Shown piece by piece: positions 19,628 to 28,084 of a stretch of DNA of 39,577 nt (position 1 is the first letter of the stretch; every line of letters starts with the position of its first letter). The translations under genes and the position numbers were made by a program. The notes beneath the pieces were generated by a model, which worked only from the letters and a program-made list of their open reading frames with translations, did no database searches and had not been told where the DNA came from. The stretch comes from a virus. The stretch covers positions 1 through 39,577 of the IMG/VR virus record IMGVR_UViG_3300035168_000170; one strand, 5' to 3'.

Positions 19628-20028
19628 CGGTCTTCATCGTCGAGGTTCTAGCTATCTACGAGGGGATGGGTGCGAGCGTCACCAACCCTCGTCGTAATGC
19701 GCGTGATCAGGATCTCGCATTGGCGGCAAACTCATCCGACAAATACGAACCCGGTGGGGTCCCTCCCGAGGATGAGTATCTCGATGGGTTTGAGGGAAGC
19801 CGCTATGGGTTCGGCTGGAGAGGCCGACAGTTCGTCACGGTGAAGCAGACAGCCGATCAGCTCGGGAACGCTGCCTACAATCAGCTGAACAACAGAGGGA
19901 TGCAGGCTGGCTCCAAGGTGCTCATCTTTTCCGATGACCGTGACCAGGAGCCTGGGGCGGCGACCGGTGATCCGTCCTATCGGAGAATGTGGCCTCGTGC
20001 CAACCCGCCGGAGCCGGACATCGGCTAA
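19624..20028 (+). CDS. Hypothetical structural-module protein, 134 aa
   Basis: The GTG at 19624 overlaps the previous stop (GTGA); a later ATG (MGASVTNP) is an alternative. The product is acidic and Gly/Pro-rich in places (EPGGVPPEDEYLDGFEGS) with a central helix (ADQLGNAAYNQLNNRGMQ) and a disordered Pro-rich end. It ends by overlapping the next ATG (TAATG). No family recognised. Confidence 0.7.
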   Translation: MTVFIVEVLAIYEGMGASVTNPRRNARDQDLALAANSSDKYEPGGVPPEDEYLDGFEGSRYGFGWRGRQFVTVKQTADQLGNAAYNQLNNRGMQAGSKVLIFSDDRDQEPGAATGDPSYRRMWPRANPPEPDIG

Positions 20029-20801
20029 TGTCGTACCGGCTTAACGGCACAGATCCATTCTGGCGGGCGTCCATTGGAGCCTTCAATGGCTACGCCTTCC
20101 GCAACTCGGCCCTGTCCGGGGCGACGCTGTTCAAGCGACTTTCGACAGGGTCGTGGCATGGGTTGCATGCGATCGACAACGGGTCGACCGGCAACTACTC
20201 CTACATGTACGAGTTCAACCCGTCAGACCAGATTGCCGCAGATATGACCACTGCGAACCCGTTCAGTTCGACGGCTACATTCGCCGATTCGACGAACTGG
20301 ATCATCATGGGGTTCACGTGGACAGGTGGAACAAGCGCGGGCAACTGGGTCTGGAGATACAAGATCGGCGCGGGTGCATGGTCCAGTGAGAACGAGACGA
20401 ACCCAGGCAGCAATGCCACAACCGCAGGGAGCGGATACAGACACCTGATCGGCAATGAGGCTGGTCTGCTCGACGACACGAACACAGATTTCTGCTGCGT
20501 AGGCTTGATCAAGTCCAACCTGTCTCAGGCTTCCTTTGAGAGCCTGAACATGACGGCGTTCACGTCTTGGCAGTCGGTGTTCACCGGCGCAGGCGCAGCG
20601 CTCTGGGGATTTGAGACGATCGCATCTCAGACCGATCGTGCTGGGAACGGGGCCAATGAGTCTTCACGCTCCGGCGGCATCACCCTGGTGAGCGATCCCC
20701 CCGGTTGGTCTTGGGGTGCAGCAGCAGCTGCCAAGGTTCCTACTCAGCGCTGGTCTCGTCGGCGGAGCGGACTTATTGCTCCTGCGGGGTTCGGTAGATG
20801 A
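20028..20801 (+). CDS. LamG/concanavalin-like beta-sandwich protein, 257 aa
   Basis: The start is the ATG at 20028, overlapping the previous TAA. It begins MSYRLNGTDPFWRASIG. Aromatic and Gly-rich strands (NGYAFRNSALSGATLFKRL, WIIMGFTWTGGTSAGNWVW, YRHLIGNEAGLLDD) suggest a concanavalin/LamG-type jelly-roll, a fold often used to bind sugars. The C-terminal 25 residues are basic (QRWSRRRSGL). It lies directly upstream of the repeat protein, with an ATGA overlap. A surface-exposed, glycan-binding virion protein is likely; the fold is inferred by eye. Confidence 0.6.
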   Translation: MSYRLNGTDPFWRASIGAFNGYAFRNSALSGATLFKRLSTGSWHGLHAIDNGSTGNYSYMYEFNPSDQIAADMTTANPFSSTATFADSTNWIIMGFTWTGGTSAGNWVWRYKIGAGAWSSENETNPGSNATTAGSGYRHLIGNEAGLLDDTNTDFCCVGLIKSNLSQASFESLNMTAFTSWQSVFTGAGAALWGFETIASQTDRAGNGANESSRSGGITLVSDPPGWSWGAAAAAKVPTQRWSRRRSGLIAPAGFGR

Positions 20802-23080
20802 GGAACGTACGTCACGCGCCGATCCCGAAGTCTGGTCCACAGACAGTCACACTCGGGATGGTCGTTGAGGCAGAGCCGCTTTTCGCTCTTTCCGTAGCGG
20901 AGACAGCGACTCTCGGTCTTCTCCTTGAGAAGGAGACAGGCCTTGCTACCTCCACCATTACGGGCCAGACCTACACGCTTGGACAGGTCGTCGAGTCCGA
21001 GCATCTGCTGTCTACCGCCGCAGCCAAGACCGCGACGATGGGGATCCTCGCGGAGAAAGAGAATCTCTTCGCGGCATCCTCTGCCAAGACGGCGGGTCTG
21101 GCCATTGTCCAGGAGAAGGAGCTTCCCCTTATCCTGGCCATCGACAAGAAGGTGCAGCTCGCTCTCATTACAGAGAGAGAGTCCAGCTTCCCAGCCGCGT
21201 GGGGAGCGATCCACACACTCGGAATCGTCGTCGAGAAGGAACTCTCTTTCTCGTCGTCCATAGCGAAGCTGGCCACTCTCAACCTGCTTACGGAGAAGGA
21301 AGCAGGCACATTCTCCGACGTTATCCAGGGTGGGGGCGCACCGGGCGGACCGGTTACTTTCGAGTCAGCTGGGGCTGGCGCGGACGAGGTCAACAATGAC
21401 GCGTCGATCGCGGTTGCCTATCCCTCAGGGGTTTCTTTGGGGGATCTTCTCATCTTGCAGGTAGAGGCAGGCATTCACTCGACCGGGTTCAACGACCCAT
21501 CCGGGTGGTCCCGACTGCCAGGACTCTCTGCCGACGTGAACTTCGGTACGGTCGGCACCATCGGAGGGACCTGCATCGCGGCGTGGTACAAGTGGGCAAC
21601 CGGATCCGAGTCCGGGAGTCTGACTGTCACCCGTACGACCGCGACAGATTTCTTCATCGGCAGGATGTACTGCTTCACCGGATTCGGTACGACAACAGGT
21701 GACCCGTTCACCGGCACCAGCACGAATACCGGGACTGACTCGACCATCGAAACTCCGTCAGCTGGGCCTGCCGCTGCTGACAACGACCTCGGGATCGCTC
21801 TGATCTGGGTTGGCGACGACAACGCAATCACGCCGGCTGATGAGCTTACTGAGACGATCGAGTGGTCCGAGCCGGTTGCCGAAATGTTGTCCACCACCGG
21901 CAACGACGGGGCGATGGGCATCCAGACCTGTGCCACGGTCACAGCTGGAGTGGCCATCCCGGCCAACCGTATCACGATGGCAGCTGCTGACCCGTGGTAC
22001 GTGTGGGTTGGAGTCGCAAAGACCGGCGGCGCAGTCGGGCAGACTGTCACCCTGGGGCAGGTCAAGGAGAAGGAATCTTCCTTCGCCCTAGTGATGAGCG
22101 AAATTGCGACGCTAAGCCTACTGCTGGAGAAGGAATTCGGGCTGGCATCGCCTGTTACGAAGATCGCAGCACTGGGCATGGTTCCAGAGCGCGAGAATTC
22201 GTTCGCCCTCTCGATGAGCAAGTCGCTGACCCTGGGTCTCGTCACCGAGAGAGAGACCACTCTTCCGCTAACCGCATCCGAGGTCGTCTCGCTGAGCCTC
22301 ATCGTCGAGCGCGAGCTACCGCGTCCGCTGACCATGGCGAAGCTGGCGACTCTGGGTCTGTTGACAGAGCGCGAGTCTTTGTTCGGCATTTCCATCGGTG
22401 CTGGTCAGACGATCAGCCTGGGGATGGTTGTCGAGAGGGATGGAATCTTCTCTCTATCTATCTCCGAGACAGTGACCTTGGGTCTGCTGCGCGAGAGGGA
22501 ATCTCTTGTGAGCCTCTCTCTCGACAAGCGCGCAACCCTTGGAGTTGTGTCCGAGCGCGAGACAGGTCTGTCTCTCACCTCGGCCAAGCTTGCTTCTCTC
22601 TCTCAGATCACAGAGAGGGAGTTCTCGCTCCTGCTGTCGCTGAGCAAGCTGTATACCACAGGATTTGTGACAGAGCGTGAGGCTGTGAGGCCGCTAACAG
22701 CCTCACGCATTGCCTCTTTGGGGTTTGTCGTCGAGCGCGAGTTCCCGATGCCGACTACAAGCCAGGGTGGCCAAATCATCACAATCGGTTTCGTGGTCGA
22801 GCGGGAAAGCGGGCGCATCCTCGTCACATCGAAGATCGCGAACCTCTCCCAGTTGATCGAGCGCGAGGCTCCATACCACGCAGCGCTTTACAAACTCTTC
22901 ACTCTGGGCCTGATAACGGAGCGGGAGCTACTGCTAGCGGCCTCCTCGTTCCAGGGAGACCCCGCCACGGTTCTCCCTGAAACGGCGGGTGGCGAGCTGG
23001 TATTCGGGGCTGCCGGAGCACTCTCCGGTCCAGGGAGAAGCGGAGAGCTGGTCACATCCAATCCGGGGAGTGTGAGCTAA
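20798..23080 (+). CDS. 23-repeat virion protein with inserted jelly-roll-like domain, 760 aa
   Basis: ATG at 20798 overlaps the previous stop (ATGA). After 13 residues come 8 tandem repeats of 20 residues (to about 175), an inserted domain (about 182-412), then 15 more repeats (about 415-718) and a short Gly-rich tail. The repeat reads roughly T-x-TLGLL-x-ERE-x-x-F-x-LS-x-SK, with an acidic-basic ERE or EKE core in almost every copy. Three copies are 22 residues long and carry a GQ insertion before the next repeat. The insert contains GVSLGDLLILQVEAG and WYKWATGSESG, as in phage jelly-roll domains. Probably a fibrous virion protein of the head-accessory module. Confidence 0.8.
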   Translation: MRNVRHAPIPKSGPQTVTLGMVVEAEPLFALSVAETATLGLLLEKETGLATSTITGQTYTLGQVVESEHLLSTAAAKTATMGILAEKENLFAASSAKTAGLAIVQEKELPLILAIDKKVQLALITERESSFPAAWGAIHTLGIVVEKELSFSSSIAKLATLNLLTEKEAGTFSDVIQGGGAPGGPVTFESAGAGADEVNNDASIAVAYPSGVSLGDLLILQVEAGIHSTGFNDPSGWSRLPGLSADVNFGTVGTIGGTCIAAWYKWATGSESGSLTVTRTTATDFFIGRMYCFTGFGTTTGDPFTGTSTNTGTDSTIETPSAGPAAADNDLGIALIWVGDDNAITPADELTETIEWSEPVAEMLSTTGNDGAMGIQTCATVTAGVAIPANRITMAAADPWYVWVGVAKTGGAVGQTVTLGQVKEKESSFALVMSEIATLSLLLEKEFGLASPVTKIAALGMVPERENSFALSMSKSLTLGLVTERETTLPLTASEVVSLSLIVERELPRPLTMAKLATLGLLTERESLFGISIGAGQTISLGMVVERDGIFSLSISETVTLGLLRERESLVSLSLDKRATLGVVSERETGLSLTSAKLASLSQITEREFSLLLSLSKLYTTGFVTEREAVRPLTASRIASLGFVVEREFPMPTTSQGGQIITIGFVVERESGRILVTSKIANLSQLIEREAPYHAALYKLFTLGLITERELLLAASSFQGDPATVLPETAGGELVFGAAGALSGPGRSGELVTSNPGSVS

Positions 23081-23805
23081 TGTACGTTGTCGGCTTCACA
23101 GACTGGACCCCCACCGCGAGGTTCGACTCCCTCCCGTGGACCCAGGCGCGCATCGAGGAATCCATGAACCGCGAAGGGCCATGGGTTGCTCTGGAAGTGA
23201 AGAACATCACGCCGCTCGACACGGACCCTGCCCACCCGAAGTCGCGCTCCTTCACGACCGAGCTTGCCACGATCCAGACCGGTGGCTGGTATCGCATCGT
23301 CTGGTTGGACAGCACCGGTGATCAGGAGCAGCCAACCACTCCCATCCAGAACACGCCGGCTTACAGCTACACGCCGACGAACGCCATGGTCGGAGGTCTG
23401 CTCAGGACCAGGACCATCATCCCCACCGGCCAGGAACTCGGCTACTTCACGATGGAGACCCGCCCGACCTCGGAAGAGGTCCAGGGCTTGATCCAGGTCG
23501 CCGTCCGTGACGTGTCCCGCGACCTGGGGCGCGAGGTACCGGCAGAGTTTTACGACGACGCTAGGGGATTGACCGCGCTTCGCACAGCGATGCTCGTTGA
23601 GCTGACCTACTTCCCGGAGCAGGTCGCCGCGAACATCTCCCCGTACGAGCAGTACAAGGTCCTGTACGACGAGAACCTGATCAAGCTTCTGGAAGCGATC
23701 AGTCGTGACCCAGATGCAGATCCGGATACGGGCACAGGCGGGATGCCGGAATACTACTTCCCTGCAAACGATGGCGGCCTGGTTGGCTGGCAGACGGTGA
23801 TGTAG
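23080..23805 (+). CDS. Head-tail connector/adaptor protein, gp6-like, 241 aa
   Basis: ATG at 23080 overlaps the TAA of the repeat-protein gene (TAATG). The N-terminal part (MYVVGFTDWTPTAR, then ITPLDTDPAHP and WYRIVWLDSTGD) looks like an extra beta domain. The C-terminal half (TSEEVQGLIQVAVRDVSRDLG, MLVELTYFPEQ, YEQYKVLYDENL) is the helical pattern of gp6-type connectors that dock under the portal. The position just before the completion proteins fits. Confidence 0.65.
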   Translation: MYVVGFTDWTPTARFDSLPWTQARIEESMNREGPWVALEVKNITPLDTDPAHPKSRSFTTELATIQTGGWYRIVWLDSTGDQEQPTTPIQNTPAYSYTPTNAMVGGLLRTRTIIPTGQELGYFTMETRPTSEEVQGLIQVAVRDVSRDLGREVPAEFYDDARGLTALRTAMLVELTYFPEQVAANISPYEQYKVLYDENLIKLLEAISRDPDADPDTGTGGMPEYYFPANDGGLVGWQTVM

Positions 23806-24389
23806 TGCCAGCTGACCCCGTAGAGTTCACTATCAAGACGTTCGGCGTGGAGACGGCGGCTGCCGCGATCGAATCTCTGGGCTGGCAGGCCACCAACGTC
23901 AAGCCGGCGATGGAGGAAATCTACGAGGTCATCCTGGACATCGTCGACGAAACCTTCGACACGGAGGGCGCACGAGGCGGATTCAAGCCTTGGCCACCGA
24001 ACACTCCTGTGACCATCGACGAGAAAGCGAGATTCGGCTTGGGGCCAGGAGTTCTAGTCTCGTCCGGTACGCTACGGGACGCGATGACTTCTCCTCGTCA
24101 TCCGTACCAGAGTGCTCGGATCCTCAAAACCCACATCGTCTTTGCACCGAAATCGATGCCACGGAAGCGCAAAGGCAAAAGCAGGCGTGGGTCATACAAC
24201 TACGGGCGTCTGCACCAGACTGGTGAGGGGAACATGAAGAAGCGCCCCTTCATCCGTTTCACCTTCGATGATCAGCAGGCCTTCGCCAAGGAGATAGAGC
24301 GGCACATCATGAAGATCGCCCGAATGATGGCTATCTCTCAGAAACTGTCCAAGGGACCCCTTGGCCGATCGTTTGGACCATTCAGATAA
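23805..24389 (+). CDS. Tail completion/virion morphogenesis protein, Mu gpG-like, 194 aa
   Basis: The GTG at 23805 overlaps the previous TAG (TAGTG). The end of the first half holds LVSSGTLRDAM, and the second half holds YNYGRLHQTGEG and RPFIRFTFDDQQ. These are the conserved landmarks of the Mu gpG/virion-morphogenesis (tail completion) family: strand S-G-x-L, then H-x-x-G and RPF. A basic loop RKRKGKSRRG lies between them. It would complete the neck before the tail joins. Confidence 0.8.
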   Translation: MPADPVEFTIKTFGVETAAAAIESLGWQATNVKPAMEEIYEVILDIVDETFDTEGARGGFKPWPPNTPVTIDEKARFGLGPGVLVSSGTLRDAMTSPRHPYQSARILKTHIVFAPKSMPRKRKGKSRRGSYNYGRLHQTGEGNMKKRPFIRFTFDDQQAFAKEIERHIMKIARMMAISQKLSKGPLGRSFGPFR

Positions 24390-25300
24390 TGGGCGTCCAA
24401 GTCGTCATGGTCCCGGACGTGCGCGGCATGACTCCGTCTCAGGCCGCGAATGCGCTCGTGGCTGCCGGAGTCATCGGCCCGAGCGAGGCAATCCTGGCCC
24501 CGCAGACGGACCATGACGCTGACATCGCTCTCGGGTTGGCGATCTACACATCCCCGATCGCAGGTCGCATCGTCAACCCTGTCGAGCCGATCACGATCTT
24601 TCTCAACCCGGACATTCCTCCGGTCCCAGACCCGGATCACGGTGGCTCTATCTCCGTCATCGAGCCGATCTTCTCCGCAAATCGGTTGGATAACGCAGCT
24701 GAGGCCACTCTGCGGAACTGGATGCCGACATACATCAAGGATCTCTGTCTGCAGAACGGCATCGCCCATTCGCTCGACGATCCGAATCATCTGGTACCTC
24801 CAAGATCATACAACGTCCGGAACGATCAGGCGCGTTGGCCGGAGGAACAGATGCCAGCGGTGGTCGTGGTCAACACCGGGATGGCCCGACCACCGCGCAT
24901 GTACGGGGACGGACGTTACAGCGGATTCTGGCGAGTAACTGTCCTGACCTATTGCCACGGGATAGACAAGACCACGACGAACAGGAACAACCAGATTTAC
25001 GCTGCTGCCGTCAGGGCAATCTTGTTGCAGAAGAGAACTCTCGGTGGGGTCGCCGCTGGGGTCGAATGGGAGGCTGAGGACTACAACGAAGCGACGACAG
25101 ATCCGCAGGGAACCCGCACGATGGCCTCATCAGCTATCACCATGGTTTTCGAGGTAGAGAACATCATCAACCGCGAGGGCGGTCCACGGGAGACAGTTCC
25201 TCCCACGCCAGACACGATTCCTGGCAGCGTCTGGGGTCGTGTACTCACCACTTTCCTACATTTGTTCCGGCGAATGCCGGGTGAGCCACTCGACAGCTAG
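24389..25300 (+). CDS. Tail terminator-like protein with N-terminal PASTA domain, 303 aa
   Basis: ATG at 24389 overlaps the previous stop (TAATG). Residues about 6-72 match a PASTA module: VPDVRGMTPSQAANALVAAG, then TSPIAGRIVNPVEPITIFL. A Pro-rich linker follows. Residues 90-265 carry the tail-terminator/completion pattern: PAVVVVNTGMARPP, GRYSGFWRVTVLTYCHG, NRNNQIYAAAVRAILLQ and TRTMASSAITMVFEVEN. PASTA modules normally bind peptidoglycan fragments or serve as folded spacers in cell-wall kinases and PBPs. Presence in a tail protein is unusual. The tail terminator caps the tube. Confidence 0.75.
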   Translation: MGVQVVMVPDVRGMTPSQAANALVAAGVIGPSEAILAPQTDHDADIALGLAIYTSPIAGRIVNPVEPITIFLNPDIPPVPDPDHGGSISVIEPIFSANRLDNAAEATLRNWMPTYIKDLCLQNGIAHSLDDPNHLVPPRSYNVRNDQARWPEEQMPAVVVVNTGMARPPRMYGDGRYSGFWRVTVLTYCHGIDKTTTNRNNQIYAAAVRAILLQKRTLGGVAAGVEWEAEDYNEATTDPQGTRTMASSAITMVFEVENIINREGGPRETVPPTPDTIPGSVWGRVLTTFLHLFRRMPGEPLDS

Positions 25301-25313
25301 AGAGGAGGGAAAC

Positions 25314-25613
25314 ATGAGATACAGAAATGTGAGCAATCACATCGAGGATCTGGATGACGGAAGAGTCATCGAGCCAGGTGGTTACGTCGAACTGGACGAC
25401 GATGCCACCGATGCGGACCACAACAAGCGCCTCATCGAGGAGGGTCAGCTGATCGAGGCTCCAGAGGCTCCCGATGTCCAGGCCATTCTGCCGTCGAAGA
25501 ACGCAGCGAAGACAGAATGGCTGTCAGTCGCCGAGGCACTCAGCATTGATGTGCCGGAAGACGCCACTCGTGACGAAGTTGTCGCGCTCGTAGAGAAGGG
25601 GGTGAAGAAGTAA
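25314..25613 (+). CDS. Hypothetical protein before the sheath, 99 aa
   Basis: The start is the ATG at 25314, after GAGAGGAGGGAAAC; the longer frame overlaps the terminator gene and is rejected. It begins MRYRNVSNHIEDLDDG. The first part resembles small virion proteins that sit before tail genes (VIEPGGYVELDDD). The C-terminal 35 residues (WLSVAEALSIDVPED, then RDEVVALVEKG) look like a HeH/LEM-type helical hairpin. Its TAA is followed directly by the sheath ATG. Confidence 0.75.
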   Translation: MRYRNVSNHIEDLDDGRVIEPGGYVELDDDATDADHNKRLIEEGQLIEAPEAPDVQAILPSKNAAKTEWLSVAEALSIDVPEDATRDEVVALVEKGVKK

Positions 25614-27047
25614 ATGCCACGTCCGGGAACTGAAGTCGTCATCCGCGAGCTTCCGCCTCCCCGCGGTGCGCCAACCGATGTCGGAGTCGCATACGTCGTG
25701 GGCCTCACGGAGAGGGGTCCGCTCGTCCCGGCTCTCTGCCGGAACATGTCCGACTACGTCCGCATCTTCGGCGATCGCGTGACCTACGGGTTCGTCTACG
25801 ACTGGCTCGACGGCTACTTCCACGAGGGAGGTCGCAGGGTCTACGTGAGTCGTGTCGTCGGGCCGGCGGCAATCATCTCGTCGAAGAACCTGCTGGACGG
25901 AACGTCGGCGATCTCTCTCGTCGTCACCGCCAAGAGTCCTGGCGACTGGGGGAACACCCTCGGGATTGCGGTCGTCGCCGGTAGCGTCGGCGGCTCGTTC
26001 GTTCTCGTCCTCTACCGTGGCGGTGTGGAAATCGAGAGGTCGACCGATCTTCTCGACAACGCAGCCGCTGTCGCGTGGGGCGCACAGAACGACTGGGTTA
26101 CCATCGCGCTCGGCGCGTCCGCCCTCGACCCGGCGGTCGTTGCTCTGTCGGCTCTGACCGGCGGCACCGACGACCGCGTCAACGCGGTCGATGCGAACTG
26201 GCAGACCGCGCTCGATGCCATTTCCAAGGACCTCGGTCCTGGGCAGGTGTCGATGCCGGGTCGCACGACCGGCACGGCACACACGGCCCTGCTGAACCAC
26301 GCCGAGGCTCGGAACCGGGTCGCTCTCCTGGACCTGCCGGACTCGTCGTCGAAGTCCACGCTCAAGGCAGCGGTCGCGGCCATGGGCCTCAACCGCCGTT
26401 GGGGTGCCGCATTCTCCCCATGGGCGAAGGTTCCTGGCGTCGTGGCGGGGACCACTCGTACGATCCCGTACTCAGCAATCGAGGCGGGCATCATCGCACG
26501 GAACGATGTTACGTACACGGCGAACGTGGCGTCGGCGGGTGACCTGGGGATGTCCCTCTTCGCGACGGGACTGAGCCAGGTGCCATGGTCGGACGCCGAC
26601 CGGGAGGACCTCAACGAGCATGGCGTAGACATCGCCATCACCAAGTTCGGCGGCATCCGGACGTACGGATACCGGACGGTGGTCGACCCGGTGGCCGAGC
26701 CGAACTGGGTCGAGTTCAGCGGTTCTCGCCTGCTGATGCAGATCGCGGCGCTCGGGGGTCGGGTCCTCGAATCGCACGTGTTCGACCAGATCGACGGTCG
26801 TGGTCGGCTGTTCTCCCAGATCGAGGGGGAGATGACCGGCATTCTGCAGCCGATGTACGAGGCGGATTCGCTCTACGGATCGACTCCCGCAGAGGCGTTC
26901 AACGTCGACGCCTCGTACCCGAACGTCAACACGGACGAGACGATCGCAGCCCGCGAGCTGCATCTCGTCGTCGCCGTGAGGATCAGCCCATTCGCAGAGT
27001 TCGTGCAGATGGAACTGGTCAAGGTCTCCGTCCAGCAGACGCTGTAG
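25614..27047 (+). CDS. Tail sheath protein, 477 aa
   Basis: The contractile outer layer of the tail, which drives the tube through the cell wall. It begins MPRPGTEVVIRELPPPRG, followed by VGVAYVVGLTERG, the classic N-terminal signature of phage sheaths. The C-terminal part has FGGIRTYGYRTVVDP, LLMQIAALGGRVLESHVFDQ (a long helix) and LHLVVAVRISPFAEFVQMELVKV, the expected sheath C-terminal domain. ATG follows one base after the previous TAA. Length is typical. It is followed by the tube gene. Confidence 0.93.
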   Translation: MPRPGTEVVIRELPPPRGAPTDVGVAYVVGLTERGPLVPALCRNMSDYVRIFGDRVTYGFVYDWLDGYFHEGGRRVYVSRVVGPAAIISSKNLLDGTSAISLVVTAKSPGDWGNTLGIAVVAGSVGGSFVLVLYRGGVEIERSTDLLDNAAAVAWGAQNDWVTIALGASALDPAVVALSALTGGTDDRVNAVDANWQTALDAISKDLGPGQVSMPGRTTGTAHTALLNHAEARNRVALLDLPDSSSKSTLKAAVAAMGLNRRWGAAFSPWAKVPGVVAGTTRTIPYSAIEAGIIARNDVTYTANVASAGDLGMSLFATGLSQVPWSDADREDLNEHGVDIAITKFGGIRTYGYRTVVDPVAEPNWVEFSGSRLLMQIAALGGRVLESHVFDQIDGRGRLFSQIEGEMTGILQPMYEADSLYGSTPAEAFNVDASYPNVNTDETIAARELHLVVAVRISPFAEFVQMELVKVSVQQTL

Positions 27048-27061
27048 AAGGGAGGTGAACT

Positions 27062-27526
27062 ATGTCGACGACTCCTGGCGGTACACGTGCTGACACCTGG
27101 GATGTCAAGGTGGGCATCATTCCGCCTGGACAGAGCAACCCCATCGGGTTCGGCACGTACGACCAGCAGGAGGGCGGCGATGTGGACTCGGAAGAGTTCA
27201 CGTGGAAGCCCGGAGGGATGAAAGACCCCGAATCCCTCGGAGGTTCACGGACCGTCGAGAACCTCACCATCCGGCGTCTCTACAAGCTGGGACGCGACCA
27301 CATCGAGTCTGACCGGCTGATCGGCTGGGTCGGCAAGGCTCGGGCCATCATCACCAAGCAGCCCCTCGACCAGGAAGGGAACGTCTGGGGCAAGCCGATC
27401 GTCTACCGTGGAATCCTCAAGCGCGTGGGGTTCCCGGACCACGACTCCACCTCGTCGGACGCAGGTCTGATCGAGATGGAGTTCACGGTCGACGGCATGC
27501 CCACTGGTATGCAGAAGGCTGGGTAA
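27062..27526 (+). CDS. Tail tube protein, 154 aa
   Basis: ATG at 27062 is preceded by GAAGGGAGGTGAACT. It begins MSTTPGGTRADTWDVKVG. Size, beta-rich sequence (ESLGGSRTVENLTIRRLYKLGRD, VYRGILKRVGF, LIEMEFTVDG) and position between sheath and chaperone all fit the inner tube of a contractile tail. Tube proteins stack as hexameric rings around the tape measure. Confidence 0.85.
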   Translation: MSTTPGGTRADTWDVKVGIIPPGQSNPIGFGTYDQQEGGDVDSEEFTWKPGGMKDPESLGGSRTVENLTIRRLYKLGRDHIESDRLIGWVGKARAIITKQPLDQEGNVWGKPIVYRGILKRVGFPDHDSTSSDAGLIEMEFTVDGMPTGMQKAG

Positions 27527-27550
27527 CCATCAGTCACCACGGGAGGCACC

Positions 27551-28084
27551 ATGACTGATTCAGAGAGCATCACGGAAGTGGGGGCCGCTCCGGCGGCTCC
27601 CAATTCCATCCTCGACTCCATCCGCGAGCAGCACAAGCGGATGACCAGTGATCACTCCTTGATGGAGGCGATCCCTGGTTACGATTCGCTCTACGTGAAG
27701 TACCGTCTTCTGACCGTCGACGGCGACATCAAGCGGATCAGCAACAAGATCAACCGGGAGTACAAGGACGACATCGATCGTGCCTTCTACTCTGCGATCG
27801 ATGCATTGGTCGCATCCTGCGAGGGCTTCTACTACTACGACGGGGAGCAATTCCATCCTCTCGCGGAATCCTTCGGGCCGGACGAACCCCCGGTCCTGTA
27901 TGGACCCCGGATGGCGGAATTTCTCGGGGTGGAGGCCAACACAGCACGTGAGGTCGTCAAAGCCGTCTTCGGGTACAACGAGCCGGCGATCCTGCAACAT
28001 GCGCAGGTCGTCACCGGCTGGATGGCTGGGACCACTCAGAACGCCAACAACGAGTTCATGGCGAGCCTGGGGGAACGGCCCTAG
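27551..28084 (+). CDS. Tail assembly chaperone, short (zero-frame) form, 177 aa
   Basis: ATG at 27551 is preceded by GGGAGGCACC. The product begins MTDSESITEVGAAPAAP. It has a charged helical middle (KRISNKINREYKDDIDRAF) and an acidic C-terminal half, and ends ...LGERP. Its place between the tube and tape-measure genes, and the downstream overlapping frame, match the gpG/gpGT type of tail chaperone. The chaperone loads tube subunits on the tape measure and is not expected in the virion. Confidence 0.8.
   Translation: MTDSESITEVGAAPAAPNSILDSIREQHKRMTSDHSLMEAIPGYDSLYVKYRLLTVDGDIKRISNKINREYKDDIDRAFYSAIDALVASCEGFYYYDGEQFHPLAESFGPDEPPVLYGPRMAEFLGVEANTAREVVKAVFGYNEPAILQHAQVVTGWMAGTTQNANNEFMASLGERP

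Noticed and set aside
21475-22395. Leftward frame of 306 codons opposite the repeat protein
   Set aside because: It mirrors the 60-base repeats of the rightward gene and has no independent support.
20840-22960. Possible CRISPR array or DNA repeat array
   Set aside because: The periodicity is in the protein, 60 bases per unit with no gaps and diverged DNA, in a single coding frame. There are no conserved repeats with unique spacers.
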